A DNA stretch of 13,377 bases from an uncultured Moheibacter sp. Lineage in GTDB: Bacteria > Bacteroidota > Bacteroidia > Flavobacteriales > Weeksellaceae. The stretch lies in contig CALLXZ010000544.1 of assembly GCA_937875605.1 (NCBI GenBank), forward strand, positions 1 through 13,377. Direction: 5' to 3'. The notes under the pieces were generated by a model. That model was not told the DNA's origin, ran no database searches, and worked only from the letters and a program-made list of their open reading frames with translations. Both the position numbers and the translations under genes were made by a program. Positions 13,135 to 13,377 of this stretch are shown piece after piece (within the stretch, counting starts at the first letter, position 1; the number at the start of each line of letters is the position of its first letter).

Positions 13135-13377
13135 TTAAGAATTCAAAATCTCATTTACATCGGCAAATCCACCTCCGTTGAATACTTCTTCTATTCCGTT
13201 TTCTATTAAAAAGCTCAACGTGGAAGAAGCTCTTCCGCCGCTTCGGCAAAAAACCACCACGGGTCTTGGCATTTCTTTGATTTCCTCTAATTTCTCGGGA
13301 ATTTGCCCCATGGGAATGTTGATTGCTTTTTCAACGGTTCCGTCGATTTCCAATTCATAGGGTTCACGAATGTCAAT
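13135..13377 (-). CDS. Rhodanese-like domain protein (5' end outside the window)
   Basis: Eighty residues are visible; the gene enters from the right edge. The frame begins IDIREPYELEIDG, the conserved entry segment of single-domain rhodaneses. It continues with INIPMGQIPEKL and the active-site loop VVVFCRSGGRAS, whose Cys would carry the persulfide, then GIEEVFNGGGFADV. A TTG at 13353 could be mistaken for a start, but the homology continues upstream of it. The protein probably moves sulfur between small thiols or proteins in the cytoplasm; the physiological partner cannot be told from the sequence. Confidence 0.92.
   Translation of the reverse strand: MDIREPYELEIDGTVEKAINIPMGQIPEKLEEIKEMPRPVVVFCRSGGRASSTLSFLIENGIEEVFNGGGFADVNEILNS

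Noticed and set aside
1..13377. CRISPR arrays, insertion sequences, phage genes, toxin-antitoxin pairs
   Set aside because: No regularly spaced direct repeats, transposase, integrase or paired toxin-antitoxin frames were seen; gene content is typical chromosomal core.

Overview
The window looks like a core chromosomal segment of a Bacteroidota bacterium of class Flavobacteriia, most likely Chryseobacterium or a close relative in Weeksellaceae. I infer this from low GC, the lack of obvious Shine-Dalgarno sequences, several exact matches to the Bacteroidota -7 element TAnnTTTG, a type IX secretion sorting domain, a stand-alone TonB-dependent receptor, and the kinds of protein present. No phage, insertion sequence, CRISPR array or defence island is visible. 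No gene-free stretch exceeds 300 bases. The longest are 3932-4181 (a TPP riboswitch leader), 9303-9541 (a promoter and a terminator), 343-534 (two divergent promoters) and 11138-11304 (a palindrome and a terminator).

Layout from left to right: a tRNA-Glu and rpsT on the minus strand, 13 bp apart and probably cotranscribed. Then a plus-strand secreted endonuclease I carrying a T9SS sorting domain. It converges on a minus-strand TonB-dependent receptor across a shared terminator. The receptor has a 5' leader with a TPP (thiamine pyrophosphate) riboswitch, so it is probably an outer-membrane importer of thiamine or a precursor. Upstream of it on the same strand are a lipoprotein with an RskA-like domain and a DUF2147 secreted protein, each ended by its own hairpin terminator. 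Next is a tight minus-strand operon: LD-carboxypeptidase, upp (uracil salvage) and yraN.

meaB runs on the plus strand, divergent from the LD-carboxypeptidase, and overlaps the 3' end of an NlpC/P60 lipoprotein by 11 bp. A three-gene minus-strand operon follows: an ECF-type sigma factor, a 64-residue protein of unknown function, and an MscS-family channel, closed by a strong GC-rich terminator. A perfect 16-bp palindrome lies just upstream of the sigma factor. The right end holds a stand-alone KAS III-like enzyme, an endonuclease III that lacks its iron-sulfur cysteines, and a rhodanese domain cut by the window edge.

Most genes are ordinary housekeeping functions. The points most worth attention are the thiamine-regulated receptor and its very compact promoter/terminator arrangement, the clusterless endonuclease III, the sigma factor/small protein/channel operon with its palindrome, and the non-ATG start of the LD-carboxypeptidase. 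I do not see a clear, previously undescribed multi-gene system.
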